The notes beneath the pieces were generated by a model. The model was not told the origin of the DNA. It saw only the letters and a list, made by a program, of their open reading frames with translations, and made no database searches. From assembly GCF_000757485.1 (NCBI RefSeq), contig NZ_JPYO01000043.1, forward strand, positions 1 to 64,000: 64,000 nucleotides of DNA, in the 5' to 3' direction. The position numbers were made by a program, and so were the translations under genes. Positions 43,021 to 51,524 of this stretch are shown here, in pieces; position 1 is the stretch's first letter, and each line of letters begins with the position of its first letter. This stretch comes from Achromobacter sp. RTa. GTDB taxonomy: Bacteria; Pseudomonadota; Gammaproteobacteria; Burkholderiales; Burkholderiaceae_B.

Positions 43021-43959
43021 TCAGCCGATCGCGCCCGCGGCGCCGCCATAATCATGCAGATTCAGCCGGGGGCCGGCCTTCATGAGCTGGCCGGGCAGGT
43101 TCCGGCCGATCACGTTCTCCAGCCGCTGCGCCACCTTGATCAGCGCGCGCAGGTCGATGCCGCTGTCCACGCCCATTTCGTCGAGCAGGTAGACGAGATC
43201 CTCGGTGCAGATGTTGCCGGTGGCGCCAGGCGCGAAGGGGCAACCGCCCAGGCCCGCCAGCGACGACTCATAGGAGGTGACGCCCGCGCGCAGGCCCTCG
43301 ACGACGTTCACCAGGCCGATGCCGCGCGTATTGTGGAAGTGCAGCGAGATCTTCGTGTCGGGATGGTCCGCGCGCAGCGCCTCGACCGTGCGGCGCACCA
43401 GCCCGGGCGTGGCCATGCCGGTGGTGTCGCCCAGCGTGACCGCGTCGAATCCCAGGCGCACGAAGTGGCCGAAGATGGTGCGGATCCGCTCCAGGTCCAC
43501 GTCGCCCTCGAACGGGCAGCCGAAAGCGACGGCGATGGCGCCCTTGCGCCTCATCGGGTGGCCTTTCAACAGTTCAGCGATCTCTTCGATGTCGCGCAGC
43601 GACTGTTCGACGGGGCGATTCAGGTTCTTGGTGTTGTGGCTTTCCGTGGCGGACAGGAAAACGACGATCTCGTCCGCCTTCGAGCGCAACGCGTTTTCCA
43701 CGCCCTTGCGGTTGGGCGCCAGGGCCCCGAGCACCACGCCGGGACGCTTGCGCACCCGCTCCAGCACTTCCTGGGCGTCGCGCAGCTGCGGGACCGCGCG
43801 CGGCGAAACGAAGGAGGTTGCTTCGAAGTGCCTGACGCCCGCGTCGATCAATGCGTTCAGGATGTCGACTTTGGTGTCGGTGGGCACGAATTCGGACTCG
43901 ATCTGCAGTCCGTCGCGCATGCCGACTTCGACGATTTCAACCCGGTCTGGAAGGCTCAC
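43021..43959 (-). CDS. mvaB: Hydroxymethylglutaryl-CoA lyase family enzyme
   Basis: A 312-residue TIM-barrel lyase. It starts RVEIVEVGMRDGLQIE (metal-binding D in RDG) and has SLHFHNTRGIG (metal His) and the signature SLAGLGGCPFAPGATGNICTED with the catalytic cysteine. It cleaves 3-hydroxy-3-methylglutaryl-CoA to acetoacetate and acetyl-CoA, or a related 3-hydroxy-3-methylacyl-CoA. I chose GTG 43959 because GGAGACA lies about 9 nt upstream and the length fits the family; an ATG at 44067 would add 36 residues with no family match. It is the first gene of the TRAP/CoA-transferase operon. Confidence 0.9.
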   Translation of the reverse strand: MSLPDRVEIVEVGMRDGLQIESEFVPTDTKVDILNALIDAGVRHFEATSFVSPRAVPQLRDAQEVLERVRKRPGVVLGALAPNRKGVENALRSKADEIVVFLSATESHNTKNLNRPVEQSLRDIEEIAELLKGHPMRRKGAIAVAFGCPFEGDVDLERIRTIFGHFVRLGFDAVTLGDTTGMATPGLVRRTVEALRADHPDTKISLHFHNTRGIGLVNVVEGLRAGVTSYESSLAGLGGCPFAPGATGNICTEDLVYLLDEMGVDSGIDLRALIKVAQRLENVIGRNLPGQLMKAGPRLNLHDYGGAAGAIG

Positions 43960-44144
43960 GGCGCTTGTCTCCTGTTGCCCGGTTGCCGCATCCGCAAGGG
44001 CTTGCGGAGCGAGGTCCGGGACGGCGTTGTCGGTCACTATCTTCAGTGATCGATCCAGGCGGGACAATTCGTGAATGTTCGGCGGGGTATCGCGAAATGC
44101 GATGCCTCAAGCGGCGGGCAGCGGCGCCGGGGAAAACCGGAATC

Positions 44145-45047
44145 TCATTGCTGCGTCGCGGCTTCGGCGATCAGATGGTCCAGCAGCAGGCGGGCGGCGC
44201 CGGACAGCGATTCATTGCTGCGCACGCACAATTTCAATTGCCGCCTGGCCCAGGGGTCGGTCAGCGGAATGATGCGGAGTTCGTCGCAGGCATACACGGA
44301 AAGGGCCTTCGCGGGAACGATGCCGATCCCGAGATCGGCGCGCACCATGGATACCAGCGCATCGTAGGACGTGACCTGGAAGCGCAGCCGCAGCGAGCGG
44401 TTCATGGACGCGGCTTCGCGCGTGAACAGGTAGTTCGCCGCGCTGCCGCGATGCATGCCGACGTGGTCGTAGTCCAGGGTATCGGCGAACGCGACCTCGT
44501 CGCGCTGCGACAGCGGATGCCCGGCGGGCGCGACCAAGGCCATGACGTCGCGGTGATAGGGAAAGATGTCCAGGCCGTTCTCGTCGTCGGACTGCGTGTA
44601 GACGCCGATGTCGGCTGCATTGTCCGCCACCGCGCGGGTGACGCCGGAGCTGACTGATTCCTCCAGGTCGATCTGCACGTGAGGGTGCCGTTCCAGGAAG
44701 CGGCGCAGTTCCATCGGCAGGAATTGCGCGATCGAAGACAGGTTGGCCGCCACGCGCACCCGCCCGCGCAAGCCTGCCGAGTAGTCGCGGATTTCATCGG
44801 CGAGGTCCTGCGTCTGGTGCAGCAGCGTGCGGGCGCGCCGGGCCAGCGCGCGAGCGGCGCTGGTGGGTTCCACGCCGCGCGCGTGGCGCTGGAACAGGGG
44901 CACGTCCAGCACGCGCTCGAGTTCGGACAGGCGCTTGGACAGGGCGGAGGGCGCGATATGCTCGCGGGTCGCGGCCGCCGTGATGCTGCCTTCTTCCAGC
45001 ACCGCCAGGAAGACTTGCAGGGTGTAGAGATCAAGACGAAGGTTCAT
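44145..45047 (-). CDS. LysR-family transcriptional regulator
   Basis: A 300-residue LysR protein. Winged helix residues 1-62 (LDLYTLQVFLAVLEEGSITAAATREHIAPSALSKRLSELE). The effector domain from about residue 90 has VRVAANLSSIAQFLPMELRRFLERHPHVQIDLEE. ATG 45047 with GGAAG upstream; a longer open frame starts at 45143 with no site. It lies just upstream of the HMG-CoA-lyase operon on the same strand and is its likeliest regulator. Confidence 0.9.
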   Translation of the reverse strand: MNLRLDLYTLQVFLAVLEEGSITAAATREHIAPSALSKRLSELERVLDVPLFQRHARGVEPTSAARALARRARTLLHQTQDLADEIRDYSAGLRGRVRVAANLSSIAQFLPMELRRFLERHPHVQIDLEESVSSGVTRAVADNAADIGVYTQSDDENGLDIFPYHRDVMALVAPAGHPLSQRDEVAFADTLDYDHVGMHRGSAANYLFTREAASMNRSLRLRFQVTSYDALVSMVRADLGIGIVPAKALSVYACDELRIIPLTDPWARRQLKLCVRSNESLSGAARLLLDHLIAEAATQQ

Positions 45048-45146
45048 GCCGGCTTCCGGGACATATCTGCCCGCGAGGATAGCGGGTGTCCAGCAAGGCA
45101 TGGCTAGGGGATTACACGTAGGGCCAGCGGCCCCTGGACGCAAGCT

Positions 45147-45575
45147 TCAGGCCTCGTTGTCCGTTTCCCAGGCCGGGTTCCAGACGGCTTCCCAGACGTG
45201 GCCGTCCGGATCCTGGAAGTAGCCGGCGTAGCCGCCCCAGAAGGTGTCCTGGGCGGGCTTCAGGATGCGGGCGCCGGCGGATTCCGCCCGGGCCATGACG
45301 CGGTCCACTTCCTCGCGAGAGCCGACATTGTGGCCCAGCGTGAGATTGGTCGGCGACGCCGCGCCCTGGGGCAGGCCGGTGTCGTGCGCGATGCTGGCGC
45401 GCGGCCACAAGGCCAGCCGCAGGCCGGGCTGCATATCGATGAACACCACCGAGCCATGCTCGAACTCCTGACCGATGATGCCCGGCGTGGACAGGCCCAG
45501 GCCGTCGCGGTAAAAGCGCAGCGCTTTGTCCAGGTCGTCGACGCCGAGAGTGATGACACTGATGCGGGGATGCAT
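45147..45575 (-). CDS. VOC-family (glyoxalase/bleomycin-resistance-like) protein
   Basis: A 142-residue VOC protein with two beta-alpha-beta-beta-beta units. ISVITLGVDDLDKALRFYRDGLGL begins unit 1; unit 2 ends GYFQDPDGHVWEAVWNP, with the family's last metal-ligand glutamate. ATG 45575 is favoured by GGGAGAG 5 nt upstream. Its function is unknown; members are dioxygenases, lyases or binding proteins. Confidence 0.88.
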   Translation of the reverse strand: MHPRISVITLGVDDLDKALRFYRDGLGLSTPGIIGQEFEHGSVVFIDMQPGLRLALWPRASIAHDTGLPQGAASPTNLTLGHNVGSREEVDRVMARAESAGARILKPAQDTFWGGYAGYFQDPDGHVWEAVWNPAWETDNEA

Positions 45576-45709
45576 GGCGCTCTCCCAGGAGGGCAAAAAA
45601 TCCAGTGTATATGGAGAGTGCCGCTGGCGCGGGACTCAGCCGATTTCCGCTCACTCCCGCGCCGCGTCCGAAAGCGTGGCCATGATTGATGTTTTCCCTG
45701 GGCTTGCCG

Positions 45710-46327
45710 TCAGTGTTCGCCGATGGTCTGCAACAGCGCCGAATCGAACATGGCCGCCGGCGAGATGATGGGCTCGTCCCAGGGGACGTCCGCGCCGTAG
45801 CGCTCCTGCATCTTGGCGCGCACGGCGGGCGAGCTCAGGTCGAACTGCTTGAGCGGAGCGAGCGCGCCGATTTCGATCCCCAGCGTGCGCTGGTAGATCT
45901 TCCAGACCAGTTCGGAGCAGTAGATTTTCTCGTCCGACCATGCAAACACCAGGTCGTACGGTTTGCCCACGAACCCGGCGCCAGCGGCGGCAAGCCGCTC
46001 GCGCGCGGACGGCGCGAGCCGGCTGGCGTCGCGCAGGCGCTTGACCACATAGTGCCCGCGTTCGCCTTGGGCCGCCCATTGGTCCAGCGGCGTGTAGCCG
46101 ACCCGGGCAGCGGCCTCCAGCACGTAGGGGCGTCCCTCGCGCATGACGATCATGCCCATGTGGCTATAGGGTGAACGCGTGGCTTGCTGGATGGCAAGGC
46201 TTTGCGCCGAACGGGATTGCTGGAATATGAGATCGCCTGTCTGGACGGCGGGCGCCGCAGCGGCGGCGAGGGATAGCGCGGACAACGCTGCCGCCGCGGC
46301 GGCGCGGGCCCGCGCATGCAACGTCAT
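45710..46327 (-). CDS. YiiX/YebB-like permuted NlpC/P60 (papain-like) hydrolase
   Basis: A 205-residue exported protein. Signal peptide about residues 1-25, then the permuted papain-like fold: VQTGDLIFQQS, SPYSHMGMIV (His H56) and KIYCSELVWKIY (C137 followed by SEL). It resembles YiiX, predicted to act on lipids, peptides or cell-wall amides. It overlaps by 4 nt with the small gene upstream, so the two form a unit. Confidence 0.88.
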   Translation of the reverse strand: MTLHARARAAAAAALSALSLAAAAAPAVQTGDLIFQQSRSAQSLAIQQATRSPYSHMGMIVMREGRPYVLEAAARVGYTPLDQWAAQGERGHYVVKRLRDASRLAPSARERLAAAGAGFVGKPYDLVFAWSDEKIYCSELVWKIYQRTLGIEIGALAPLKQFDLSSPAVRAKMQERYGADVPWDEPIISPAAMFDSALLQTIGEH

Positions 46328-46491
46328 GAGCGGGCTCGGCCGGCTGCCGGCGCCTCTTTCTTGCCGCGCGGTTTGGGCGCGGTTTTCTTGTCTTGCGCGG
46401 GAGCGTCGAACTCCTGCTTGTTGCGTTCGCCCCGCGGGGTGTTTTCCGGATGGGGTTTGGGAAAAGCCCAGGGCTTGGTTTTCTGATCCAT
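46324..46491 (-). CDS. Small basic hypothetical protein
   Basis: A 55-residue, highly charged protein (MDQKTKPWAFPKPHPENTPRGERNK, then an Ala/Lys/Arg tail). It is expected to be disordered. AAGGAG 9 nt before ATG 46491 gives the start. Its stop overlaps the YiiX-like start (ATGA, 46324-46327). It has no recognised family. Confidence 0.65.
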   Translation of the reverse strand: MDQKTKPWAFPKPHPENTPRGERNKQEFDAPAQDKKTAPKPRGKKEAPAAGRARS

Positions 46492-46839
46492 TGCATGTAC
46501 TCCTTGCACAGGCGGAACAGTAGCATTAGCCGGGGTCATGGGTAAGTGAGGGTTGACGTCAATATTCATCACATCGTGATATTGGAAGGAAAAACGAGAT
46601 CGCTTCGACCCGGAGCGGCTCGCGATTGTTCCCGGCAAGCAGGCGTCTCATCGATGTTGGCATCGCGGGGCGCGGCCCGGACCGGCGCGCGCGCCGATGA
46701 GTCCGCGGCCGATCGCGCGCCTCATCGGATACGTTCCATGGCCCGCTTCAAGTGGCCCCATGAAATCAATTATCGCTGGCCCTGGCAATGGGGCCACGGT
46801 GGCGGTATGTTGTGGTTTTCCGCTACCGCGCATCCCGCC
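46492..46839. other. 348-nt intergenic region without a recognisable gene
   Basis: Divergent space between the small gene (-) and the PaiB-like gene (+). The first 80 nt next to 46492 are AT-richer and likely hold the minus-strand promoter. Open frames across it have no plausible ribosome site. No repeats or RNA elements seen. Confidence 0.5.
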
Positions 46840-47472
46840 ATGTACCTGCCGTCCGCCTTTCGCGAAGATTCCCTGGAAGTCCAGCACGATTTCATCCGCG
46901 CGCACCCTCTGGGCGTGCTCACGACCGCCGGAGAGGGCGGGCTGATGGCGAATCACATCCCCTGTCTGCTCTATCCCGAGGGGCCTTGCGGCGTGCTGCG
47001 CCTGCACGTGGCGCGCGCCAATCCGCAACTGGCCGAACTGGCGTCGGGACGGGAATGCCTGGTCGTGTTCCATGGGCCGCAGGCCTATGTTTCCCCATCG
47101 TGGTATCCGACCAAGGCCGAGACGCACAAGGTGGTGCCGACCTGGAACTTCGTTGCGGTGCATGCCTGGGGCGCGCCCGTGATCCAGGACGATCCGGCCT
47201 GGCTGCGCGCGCAGCTCGACGCGCTGACCGACAGCCAGGAGAAGGGCCGCGCGCAACCCTGGCGCGTGGATGAGGCGCCGGCGGATTTCATCGCGGCGCA
47301 GATGCGCGCGATCATCGGCGTGGAGATCCGGCTTGCGCGCATCGAGGGCAAGTGGAAGGTCAGCCAGAATCGCCCGGTCGCCGATCGGCGCGGTGTGGCG
47401 GAAGGGCTGGCGAACGAGCGCGGCGATGCCGTCATGGCCGGGCTGGTCGCGCGGCGCGGCGGGCTGGAGTGA
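46840..47472 (+). CDS. PaiB-like FMN-binding negative transcriptional regulator
   Basis: A 210-residue protein of the PaiB/flavin split-barrel family. It starts MYLPSAFREDSLEVQHDFIRAHPLGVL, and has MANHIPCLLYPEG, HVARANPQL, YVSPSWY and VPTWNFVAVHAWG, all family hallmarks. ATG 46840 gives the normal family length; the frame continues upstream without match. The ribosome site is poor. PaiB of Bacillus represses sporulation and protease genes, whereas proteobacterial members have unclear function and may be flavin oxidoreductases. Its 3' end overlaps the convergent MFS gene by 41 nt. Confidence 0.88.
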   Translation: MYLPSAFREDSLEVQHDFIRAHPLGVLTTAGEGGLMANHIPCLLYPEGPCGVLRLHVARANPQLAELASGRECLVVFHGPQAYVSPSWYPTKAETHKVVPTWNFVAVHAWGAPVIQDDPAWLRAQLDALTDSQEKGRAQPWRVDEAPADFIAAQMRAIIGVEIRLARIEGKWKVSQNRPVADRRGVAEGLANERGDAVMAGLVARRGGLE

Positions 47473-48691
47473 GACGCCCGAGCGCGAAGCTCGCGATCGC
47501 GGCGGCCTGCAGGCCGGCGGCGGCGGCCAGGAACCAGAACAGCGGATGCCCCGCTTGTTCCGACAGCACGCGCAATACGCCGAACAAGGCGGGAGCAAAC
47601 GCATAGGCGCCTTGCGACATGGCGACGATCAGCGGCACGACACGCTGCGCATCTTCGCGCGCGAAATCGGCCTGGGCGATCAGGGGCGGCAGCGAGGTCG
47701 CGTTGCCGATGCCCGAACCGAACAGCAGGATGCCCAGCCACACAGCCCAGGCATGCTCGGCGGCCAGCATCAGGACCAGCGAACCGCAGATCTGGACGGC
47801 ATACGCCAGGCAGGCCACGGCGCGCCGGTCGGCGCCGGCTGGCATCAGCCAACCCACTAGCGAGCGCCCCGCGATGGCGCTGGCCGTCGCCAGCCCCATC
47901 GCAAGCCCGGCGGTCTGCGCGCCCAGCAGTGGCGCCAGCAACGATAGCAAGTGCGCGATCAATCCGATCTGCGCGAACAGGCCCAGCGCCATGCCCGCGG
48001 CCAGGCTCAGGAAGGCCCGGTCTCGCCACAGGTCGGGCACGGGCGGCGGCGAGGGCGCCGCGGCGGGCGCCTGGCCTTGCGATGCGGCGCCGTCGGGTTC
48101 CTGTCCCAGCTGTTGAGGCGTAACGGCGAACACCTTGAGCGACAGCGCCGCGATCACCGCCACCATCGTCATTCCCACCCACAGGGCGGCTTGCGCGAAA
48201 CCCGCCGCGCCGATCAGATAGACCCACAAGGGCGAGAACACGATGCCGCCGACGCTGGCGCCGTTGTAGGCCATGCCCAGCGCGGCGGGCCGGCGTCGGA
48301 CGAACCATGGCGAGATCAGCGCGTTGACCGCGGCGGCGCCCAGCGTCACCCACCCCATGCCGCTGAAAAGCGCCGAGGCGTAAAGCTGCCAGGGCTCGGC
48401 GGCCCTGGCCCAGCCGCTAGCGCCCAGCGCCAGCAGCACGGCGCCGCCGAGCGTCACGGCGGGCACGCCAAAGCGGCGGTACAGGCGGGGCAGGTTGGCG
48501 ACCACGAGCGTGCCGCACAGGAAGTGCAGGGTGACGGCGCCCGACACAAGCGCGACGCCCCAGCCGGTGCGCTGCGCCACGGCATGCAGGAAAACCGGGG
48601 GGCCGTAGAAGCCGACCCCCCAACCGAAGACCGCCAGGACGAAAGTGGCGTACAGGACCGTCCAGCCGAAGAATGCCTTGGATTTGCGCAT
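47432..48691 (-). CDS. MFS transporter
   Basis: A 419-residue protein with about 12 spans. The N-terminus FFGWTVLYATFVLAVFGWGVGFYGPPVFLHAV is of the MCT/OxlT-like group. Its central loop is Ala/Pro/Gln-rich (about residues 200-220). ATG 48691 is chosen because extension to 48925 has no family match. It is divergent from an ArsR-type regulator, its probable controller. The 3' end overlaps the PaiB-like gene by 41 nt. Confidence 0.87.
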   Translation of the reverse strand: MRKSKAFFGWTVLYATFVLAVFGWGVGFYGPPVFLHAVAQRTGWGVALVSGAVTLHFLCGTLVVANLPRLYRRFGVPAVTLGGAVLLALGASGWARAAEPWQLYASALFSGMGWVTLGAAAVNALISPWFVRRRPAALGMAYNGASVGGIVFSPLWVYLIGAAGFAQAALWVGMTMVAVIAALSLKVFAVTPQQLGQEPDGAASQGQAPAAAPSPPPVPDLWRDRAFLSLAAGMALGLFAQIGLIAHLLSLLAPLLGAQTAGLAMGLATASAIAGRSLVGWLMPAGADRRAVACLAYAVQICGSLVLMLAAEHAWAVWLGILLFGSGIGNATSLPPLIAQADFAREDAQRVVPLIVAMSQGAYAFAPALFGVLRVLSEQAGHPLFWFLAAAAGLQAAAIASFALGRLTPARRAARPARP

Positions 48692-48732
48692 GGATGTCCG
48701 GCGGGGCCGGCTGTCTTGTTTGGATGACTCGC

Positions 48733-48759
48733 AGTATGCTTGAGCTTGTACTCGATACT
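48733..48759. promoter_or_regulatory. Imperfect palindrome, candidate ArsR-type operator
   Basis: AGTAT (48733-48737) and ATACT (48755-48759) flank an inner region with GAG/CTC symmetry, between the MFS gene and the ArsR-type gene. It is a plausible operator for the adjacent regulator. Confidence 0.35.
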
Positions 48760-48776
48760 TTGGCCTCCAGCGAATC

Positions 48777-49532
48777 ATGGAATCCACTTTCGCCGACATC
48801 AATCTATCCGCCGTGGCGAGCGCCATCGCCGATCCGGCGCGCGCGCGCATGCTGTGCGTGCTGCTCGACGGCCGCGCCCGCACTGCGACGGAACTGGCCG
48901 CGGTGGCCGACATCGGCGCCTCCACGGCCAGCGGCCATTTCCAGCGCCTGCGCGAGCAGGGGCTGGTGGAAATGGCCGTGCAGGGAAAGCACCGCTATTA
49001 CCGGCTCGCCAGCGGCGAGGTCGGGCATGCGCTGGAGGCCCTGCTGGTGGTGGCGGGCGCCGAGCGCACCCCGTTCAAGCCCAGTACGCCTTCCGCGCTG
49101 CGCGAGGCGCGCACCTGCTATGACCACATGGCGGGCACGCTGGCCGTGCGCATTCACGACGCCATGGTGGCTCGGCGCTGGCTGGAGGCCGACGGACGCG
49201 ACTACCTGCTGACGCCTCTCGGAGAGGCGGCGCTGGCGCAGGTTGGCGTGGACGTCGCGCAGGCAAGGCAGCGCCGCCGGCGTTTCGCCTGCGCGTGCCT
49301 GGATTGGAGCGAGCGGCGTTCGCACCTGGGCGGCGCGCTGGGCGCGGCTTTGCTGGATGCGCTGCTGCGGCGGGGCTGGATCACCAAGGACCTGGATTCG
49401 CGCGCGCTCGGCGTCACGAAAAAGGGCGAGCGGCAGTTTCCCGCGTTCTTCGGCAAGGAGGAAGAACCGTCCGCCGGGTTTGAGGGGAATGAATCCGTCC
49501 GAAAGTGTGGATACGCAACAGCGCTAGGGTAA
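48777..49532 (+). CDS. ArsR-family winged-helix regulator with extra C-terminal domain
   Basis: A 251-residue protein. The N-terminal ArsR winged helix (residues 10-90) has ADPARARMLCVLLDGRARTATELAAVADIGASTASGHFQRLREQGLV. No classic CVC metal motif is seen in helix 3. Residues 95-230 form a second domain with a zinc-finger-like group (C113, C171 and C173 in RRRFACACLDWSERRSHLG), which may be its own metal or redox site. It is divergent from the MFS gene, a probable drug or acid exporter. Confidence 0.85.
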   Translation: MESTFADINLSAVASAIADPARARMLCVLLDGRARTATELAAVADIGASTASGHFQRLREQGLVEMAVQGKHRYYRLASGEVGHALEALLVVAGAERTPFKPSTPSALREARTCYDHMAGTLAVRIHDAMVARRWLEADGRDYLLTPLGEAALAQVGVDVAQARQRRRRFACACLDWSERRSHLGGALGAALLDALLRRGWITKDLDSRALGVTKKGERQFPAFFGKEEEPSAGFEGNESVRKCGYATALG

Positions 49533-49763
49533 TCCCCGTGAATTGGCGCGCCAAAGCGCGGCGGGCGTCCGGTGCATTCGCGCGCAGGCCGCGTCAGGCT
49601 TGGTCATGCGCCGGGTGCGTGTTTTGCGCCCCCCGCGGCCGAGAAACGGGGACACAACTCCTGCGATGCAACAATGTTTCTAGCTTCTGCCTGCGTTACA
49701 AAACATATCTGAACTGTCATGTATAGCCGGAGTATGCTGGATCGTAGACAGAGGGCATCCGAA

Positions 49764-50036
49764 GTGCATCAGAACAACTTGATCTACAAGGGATACCGGC
49801 TTACTGCCAAAGTGTCCCGGGGCGCCGGCGCCGAGGTTGAAGCGCCATCCAGCGGCCCCGTATTCATTGCGTCGATTATGGTGGTCCAGGCGGGCGCCGT
49901 TCTTGAAGGCGGCGACGAGTACCCCGTTCCGTGCTTTGCCGATGGCGGTTTCGTGTTCAGTCCGCGCGAAGCGGTGCATGCGGCCATCCTGCATGGGCGG
50001 GAGATCGTCGACGGCCTGACCAACGTGCCGTCCTGA
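49764..50036 (+). CDS. Small hypothetical protein
   Basis: A 90-residue protein, unrecognised. HQNNLIYKGYRLTAKVSRG is followed by VFIASIMVVQAG, probable strands, and DGGFVFSPREAVHAAILHGREIVDGL, a helix. I chose GTG 49764 because AGAGGG precedes it by 8 nt; ATG 49719 is an alternative with 15 more residues. It converges with the DUF1828/DUF1829 gene, 8 nt apart. The region upstream (49533-49763) is a possible promoter with no gene. Confidence 0.55.
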   Translation: MHQNNLIYKGYRLTAKVSRGAGAEVEAPSSGPVFIASIMVVQAGAVLEGGDEYPVPCFADGGFVFSPREAVHAAILHGREIVDGLTNVPS

Positions 50037-50044
50037 CGCGGCCG

Positions 50045-50809
50045 TCAGCCGGAAAAGACTGCGCTCCAGTCGCGGGTCTTGGCCAGCGTCTGCACGCTGG
50101 CGGATTGTTCGAGTATGGTCACGGCCTTCTTGAACTCGTCGGCCGAGGCGCCGTCTTCCAGAATGACCATGCGCGAGTTGCGCGCGTCGGCCATCTTCAC
50201 GTCCGACATCTTGCCGTGAGTCTGGTAGACCTGCGTCCAATCCATCTTCTTGCCAGCCTTCAGGGCGATCGGCTCGATATAGGTCAGCGCCGTGCTGCCG
50301 GATGCGCGCACCGCGAAAGCGAAATCCGCGGCGTGGCCGCTGCTGCCCTTGGCGCGGGCGCCCTTGACCACGCGGTTCGCGCCGACGCCCTCGGCCAGGG
50401 CGCGGCCCACCTGCGCGCGGAAGCGCAGCTGGCTGAACCTCGGCATCCACTTGGCGCACTGGAACGACAGCGCCATCGCCAGCTTTACCGCGTCCCACAA
50501 GGCCTCTTGCAGCTGCTCGTTGGGGCCGGACGCAACGATCGCGCCGCTGCGGTCGAAGTGCGCCAGGCTCACGCCGGGCGTCTCGTTCAGCAGATCGATG
50601 CGCTTGGCCGGCAGCTCGATGCCGTAGCTGGACGCGTGCATCGCGGTTTCACAGGCATCGGTCAGGTAGAACGACGAGTCGTCGGGATGCGCGATGAAGA
50701 ACGCCGCATGCTGTCCGTCCAGGCCCAACGTCATGGGCGATATGGCGCGGATGGCGTGCTCGCCCGCCGGCAGGACGGTCCAGCCGGAGGCTTCCAGGAA
50801 ATTGCTCAT
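50045..50809 (-). CDS. DUF1828/DUF1829 domain protein
   Basis: A 254-residue soluble protein with the two linked domains DUF1828 (about residues 30-120: DGQHAAFFIAHPDDSSFYLTDACETAMHASSYG) and DUF1829 (about 155-250: AADFAFAVRASGSTALTYIEPI, ILEDGASADEFKKAVTILEQSA). These domains are common on mobile elements and in prophage- or defence-associated operons, and their function is unknown. It overlaps the upstream gene by 4 nt (ATGA 50806-50809), so the two proteins are likely partners. Confidence 0.75.
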   Translation of the reverse strand: MSNFLEASGWTVLPAGEHAIRAISPMTLGLDGQHAAFFIAHPDDSSFYLTDACETAMHASSYGIELPAKRIDLLNETPGVSLAHFDRSGAIVASGPNEQLQEALWDAVKLAMALSFQCAKWMPRFSQLRFRAQVGRALAEGVGANRVVKGARAKGSSGHAADFAFAVRASGSTALTYIEPIALKAGKKMDWTQVYQTHGKMSDVKMADARNSRMVILEDGASADEFKKAVTILEQSASVQTLAKTRDWSAVFSG

Positions 50810-51342
50810 AGGATCAGTTCGATTTGGCGGCCTTTGAGGGGATGCGCGAAACCGCCGGTCAGCGTCAGGTTCGCCCGCGGCAGGAAGTACTGCATCAGCG
50901 CGCCGATGGTGTGCAGGGTGGGCACCACAGGCTCGGCATAGCCTTCGCCGTCGTCCACCCAGATATGTTCATGGCTGCGGTCCGCAAGCGGCTTGCGGAA
51001 TTGCGGCCGGCCTTCGCCCACCAGGCTGGTGTGGAAGGAATCGTCGGTGTCCACGCCGTACACGCGGTGCGGGCCCACGAAGAGGCTGGCGCAAAAGGCC
51101 TCGGCCAGGAAAATGGTGGCCTGGCCATGCACCGCGGTGCGGGCGCCGCGGTAGGTCGCGCGGAAGATCACGTCGTCGCGGACTTCCCCCTTGATCCGGC
51201 ATGGGCTCGCGAACTCCATCCATTGGAAGTCGGCGGCGGCGGGCTTCGGAATCCAGGCGATCGGTCTTGCGGTTTCCTTGGGCTCGCCAAGGATCTCTTG
51301 CACCTCATCAACGGTGATTAACGGTTCGAACTTCTTGGCCAT
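50806..51342 (-). CDS. Hypothetical protein, partner of the DUF1828/DUF1829 protein
   Basis: A 178-residue protein that I do not recognise. It starts MAKKFEPLITVDEVQEILGEP; the middle has DVIFRATYRGARTAVHGQATIFLAEAFCAS, then HEHIWVDDGEGYAEPVV and a beta-rich end (LTLTGGFAHPLKGRQIELIL). It looks like a small beta-rich fold and has no transmembrane span. It is first in a coupled two-gene unit, an architecture shared by toxin-antitoxin and immunity pairs, but no toxin signature is seen. Confidence 0.6.
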   Translation of the reverse strand: MAKKFEPLITVDEVQEILGEPKETARPIAWIPKPAAADFQWMEFASPCRIKGEVRDDVIFRATYRGARTAVHGQATIFLAEAFCASLFVGPHRVYGVDTDDSFHTSLVGEGRPQFRKPLADRSHEHIWVDDGEGYAEPVVPTLHTIGALMQYFLPRANLTLTGGFAHPLKGRQIELIL

Positions 51343-51524
51343 GGAACTGATCTAGGGTCTGGAAAATGCGCGCCGGCGAATTGCGCCTGGCGCATGCCGC
51401 GCCGCTCGGCCGAGGCGCGGGTAAACGCGCGCGCAACACGGCGAGGGGGCGTAATCTTACAAGATGGAGACGCCGCCCTGCCGCGAGCTGTATGGATATA
51501 CAGGCACGGCGGAGCGGCCTCGGC

